A stretch of 7,307 nt of DNA, taken from contig CAYWWK010000042.1 in assembly GCA_964462135.1 (NCBI GenBank), positions 1-7,307 on the forward strand, given 5' to 3'. Within the stretch, counting starts at the first letter, position 1. Every line of letters starts with the position of its first letter. The notes under the pieces are model-generated. The model was not told the origin of the DNA, made no database searches, and saw only the letters and a list, made by a program, of their open reading frames with translations. Shown here piece by piece: positions 6,072 to 7,307 of this stretch. This DNA comes from MGBC163016 sp964462135. GTDB taxonomy: Bacteria; Actinomycetota; Coriobacteriia; Coriobacteriales; Eggerthellaceae. The translations under genes were made by a program, and so were the position numbers.

Positions 6072-6933
6072 GATGCGCCTCCTGGGAAGTGGCTCCTTCT
6101 GCGGTCCGCATCTCGGAGGCTACGGTCCGCTTCGGCGTGGCTTCGCTTCCCAAAAAGCTCACCACCTCCATGATGCGCGCGAAGAACTCCTCACGTGCCA
6201 TGGCGCCACGGCGTATCTCGTTGAAGAGCTTTCCGTCGCGCAGGAAGAGGACGCGGCTGGCGAAGGAGGCTGCGTAGCTGTCATGGGTTACCATCATGAT
6301 GGTGGCGCCGAACTGCTGGTTCATGGTTTCCAGTACCTCCAGCATGACGGCGGAGCTGCGGGAATCCAAGGCACCGGTGGGCTCATCGGCCAAGATCAGC
6401 TTCGGATCGGAGATGACGGCGCGTGCTGCTGCGATGCGCTGCTTCTCTCCTCCTGACATCTGATGGGGATAGCGATCAAGCACGCCGATGACGCCAAGCG
6501 TGTTGGCCATCGTGCGCACCCGATCGGGAATGCTTGCTGCTGGCGCTCCCTTGATGGTGAGCGCCATGGCGATGTTCTCGAATCCCGTGAGCGTGTCGAT
6601 CAGGTTGAAATCCTGGAAGATGAACCCCAATTCATCTCGACGGAACTTCGCAAGGCTGCGACGGCCCATTTGAGTGATATCGCGTCCCGCGACGAGGATC
6701 TGACCCGTGGTCACGCGGTCGATGGTGGCGACGCAATTGAGCAGCGTGGTTTTGCCCGAACCGGATGGGCCCATCACAGCCACGAATTCTCCCGCTGCTA
6801 CATTGAAGCTGACACCCGCCAAAGCCCGAGTTATGGAATCGCGGGTGCCGAACGTCTTCTCTACTTGGCGAACTGACAGGATGGTGCGTTCTGAGTGGGG
6901 AGTGAGTTGGGGAGTTGCCGTCATCTCTGTCAT
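6061..6933 (-). CDS. BceA-like ABC transporter ATP-binding protein
   Basis: A 290-residue ATPase with every catalytic motif intact: Walker A G-P-S-G-S-G-K-T (55-62), Q-loop Q107 in F-I-F-Q-D-F-N-L-I, signature M-S-G-G-E-K-Q-R (159-166), Walker B L-I-L-A-D-E-P-T-G-A-L-D (179-190) and switch histidine H217. F-I-F-Q-D-F-N-L and E-K-Q-R-I-A-A-A-R-A are typical of the BceA branch of the MacB/LolD-type ATPases. The family is usually about 250 residues; here a polar tail of about 30 residues follows residue 262. The protein energises the permease encoded just downstream. Its gene follows the small membrane protein gene by one nucleotide (TAA-C-ATG) and overlaps the permease by 11 nt, so the three are probably translationally coupled. 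AAGGTGG on the complement of 6943-6949 is the likely ribosome binding site. A second in-frame ATG three codons in lacks a better site. Confidence 0.95.
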   Translation of the reverse strand: MTEMTATPQLTPHSERTILSVRQVEKTFGTRDSITRALAGVSFNVAAGEFVAVMGPSGSGKTTLLNCVATIDRVTTGQILVAGRDITQMGRRSLAKFRRDELGFIFQDFNLIDTLTGFENIAMALTIKGAPAASIPDRVRTMANTLGVIGVLDRYPHQMSGGEKQRIAAARAVISDPKLILADEPTGALDSRSSAVMLEVLETMNQQFGATIMMVTHDSYAASFASRVLFLRDGKLFNEIRRGAMAREEFFARIMEVVSFLGSEATPKRTVASEMRTAEGATSQEAHHAG

Positions 6934-6934
6934 G

Positions 6935-7033
6935 TTACCTTGCCACCTTCTGTATCCGCGGCAGCTCGTAGAAGATCGCTGCCACTGCAGCGACGAGTGC
7001 TGCGCATCCCAGTACTTTTCCGAAGGTCTTCAC
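6935..7033 (-). CDS. 32-residue single-helix membrane protein, first gene of the Bce-type operon
   Basis: A GTG start (complement of 7031-7033) lies 5 nt after a perfect AGGAGG (complement of 7039-7044), the strongest ribosome binding site in the operon. The frame runs 32 codons to TAA, one nucleotide before the ATPase ATG. The peptide starts M-K-T-F-G-K, continues with one hydrophobic helix (about residues 7-22, V-L-G-C-A-A-L-V-A-A-V-A-A-I-F-Y) and ends E-L-P-R-I-Q-K-V-A-R. Positive residues at both ends leave the orientation open. The short hydrophobic helix followed by E-L-P-x-I and a basic end resembles small actinobacterial proteins such as DUF6893, but this is from memory. It may be a subunit or regulator of the exporter, or a leader whose translation delivers ribosomes to the ATPase gene. 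It is too short for standard ORF cut-offs. Confidence 0.7.
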   Translation of the reverse strand: MKTFGKVLGCAALVAAVAAIFYELPRIQKVAR

Positions 7034-7038
7034 GATAT

Positions 7039-7044
7039 CCTCCT
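7039..7044 (-). promoter_or_regulatory. Ribosome binding site of the small membrane protein
   Basis: TCCTCC on + reads GGAGGA on the complement, within TAAGGAGGATATC-GTG. This near-perfect anti-16S match is what supports the GTG at 7033 as a real start. Confidence 0.8.
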
Positions 7045-7068
7045 TACGCCGTTTCGGACAAGGAGAAC

Positions 7069-7074
7069 TTTATG
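7069..7074 (-). promoter_or_regulatory. Candidate -10 element of the Bce-type operon
   Basis: CATAAA on the complement matches TATAAT at four of six positions. A 17-bp spacing would put the -35 at 7092-7097 (GATGGC), a poor match to TTGACA, as expected for a promoter that needs an activator. Transcription would start near 7062, placing the dyad at 7114-7133 about 61 bp upstream of it. Confidence 0.3.
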
Positions 7075-7105
7075 GATGGTGCGCTTCCGATGCCATCGAA
7101 TTGAC

Positions 7106-7133
7106 TTACAGATGCCTTACATTGCTGTAAGGC
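7106..7133 (-). promoter_or_regulatory. BceR-type response regulator box (TTACA-N4-TGTAA)
   Basis: GCCTTACA (7114-7121), TTGC, TGTAAGGC (7126-7133) is a perfect 20-bp dyad with 8-bp arms and a 4-bp spacer. Its core, TTACA-N4-TGTAA (7117-7130), is exactly the consensus reported for BceR-like response regulators (TNACA-N4-TGTAA). An extra half-site, TTACA at 7106-7110, lies 11 bp away in the same orientation, on the promoter side. The dyad ends 80 bp before the GTG of the operon's first gene. This supports control by a BceRS-type two-component system encoded outside the window. Confidence 0.72.
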
Positions 7134-7147
7134 TTGCGGCACGCTCT

Positions 7148-7215
7148 GTAGCGCAGGCTTTAGCCTGCGTGTGCCGCCCTCCCCTGCAACCGACGAAGGC
7201 TGAAGCCTTCGCTAC
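7148..7215. repeat. Double-palindrome REP/BIME-like element
   Basis: Two short palindromes with 8-bp arms and 2-nt loops stand 24 bp apart: CGCAGGCT-TT-AGCCTGCG (7152-7169) and CGAAGGCT-GA-AGCCTTCG (7194-7211). The outer flanks GTAGCGCAGGCT (7148-7159) and AGCCTTCGCTAC (7204-7215) are themselves complementary at 11 of 12 positions, so the unit can also fold as one large hairpin. The layout resembles the REP pairs (BIMEs) mobilised by TnpA-REP transposases. It lies upstream of the Bce operon promoter. Confidence 0.7.
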
Positions 7216-7229
7216 GTGTGGTGACTTAC

Positions 7230-7269
7230 GCTCGGATCGATCCCTACGGTTTGGATCGACCCCTCCTAC
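7230..7269. repeat. GGATCGACC-type repeat, shortened copy 3
   Basis: GCTCGGATCGATCCCTAC (7230-7247) followed by GTTTGGATCGACC (7249-7261) repeats, in the same order, the last two units of copy 1 (624-643 and 644-656). The left inverted arm GGGTCGATC is absent. The first unit contains a 10-bp palindrome, GGATCGATCC (7234-7243), created by a C-to-T change relative to copy 1. Confidence 0.7.
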
Positions 7270-7280
7270 AATAAACAATG

Positions 7281-7307
7281 TCACATCCCGAAGGTGAAGA
7301 GCATCCT
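7281..7307 (-). CDS. Possible 3' end of an upstream minus-strand gene
   Basis: Reading the complement from the right edge gives R-M-L-F-T-F-G-M and then TGA (7281-7283). Sensor kinases often end in such a hydrophobic strand (x-F-x-F) just after the G2 box, so this could be the end of the BceS partner of the exporter. Nine codons are far too few to prove it, and chance would easily give the same. Confidence 0.25.
   Translation of the reverse strand, partial: RMLFTFGM

Noticed and set aside
6707..7297. 196-codon + strand frame over the operon promoter
   Set aside because: Antisense to the ATPase and the small protein, crosses the BceR-like dyad and both repeats, and has no start signal.

Overview
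The window looks like chromosomal DNA from a high-GC gut actinobacterium, most likely class Coriobacteriia. This rests on the GC-rich codon use, AGGAGG-type ribosome binding sites, a DUF5692-like membrane protein, and a BceAB-type peptide exporter (common in Bacillota and Coriobacteriia). The genus cannot be fixed from the sequence alone.

Left to right: (1) the 3' end of a membrane protein gene on + (2-454) with a clear intrinsic terminator (490-521); (2) a convergent junction holding an inverted/tandem repeat array (574-660); (3) a LysR-type regulator on - (765-1643), divergent from an EamA-family DMT exporter on + (1915-2814). Their 271-bp shared gap carries three TTCA(T)/(A)TGAA dyads about 33 bp apart and a leader able to form competing stems; (4) a radical SAM protein of unknown substrate on + (2872-3759); (5) a second convergent junction with a near-identical copy of the repeat (3766-3825); (6) a minus-strand operon reading leftward: a 32-codon small membrane protein gene (7033-6935), a BceA-like ATPase (6933-6061) and a BceB-like permease (6071-3852); (7) its promoter region, with a perfect TTACA-N4-TGTAA dyad, then a double-palindrome repeat, a shortened third copy of the first repeat, and possibly the last nine codons of another minus-strand gene at the right edge.

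Two regulator/transporter modules are visible. The LysR regulator probably controls the divergent DMT exporter. The ATPase/permease pair is probably a cell-envelope peptide-antibiotic sensing and resistance exporter driven by a BceR-type response regulator, because the dyad upstream matches the reported BceR box. The regulator gene itself is not in the window; the edge fragment (R-M-L-F-T-F-G-M-stop) could be the end of its partner kinase. The most noteworthy items are the small single-helix membrane protein that opens the Bce operon, its operator, and the repeat families placed in the gaps between genes.
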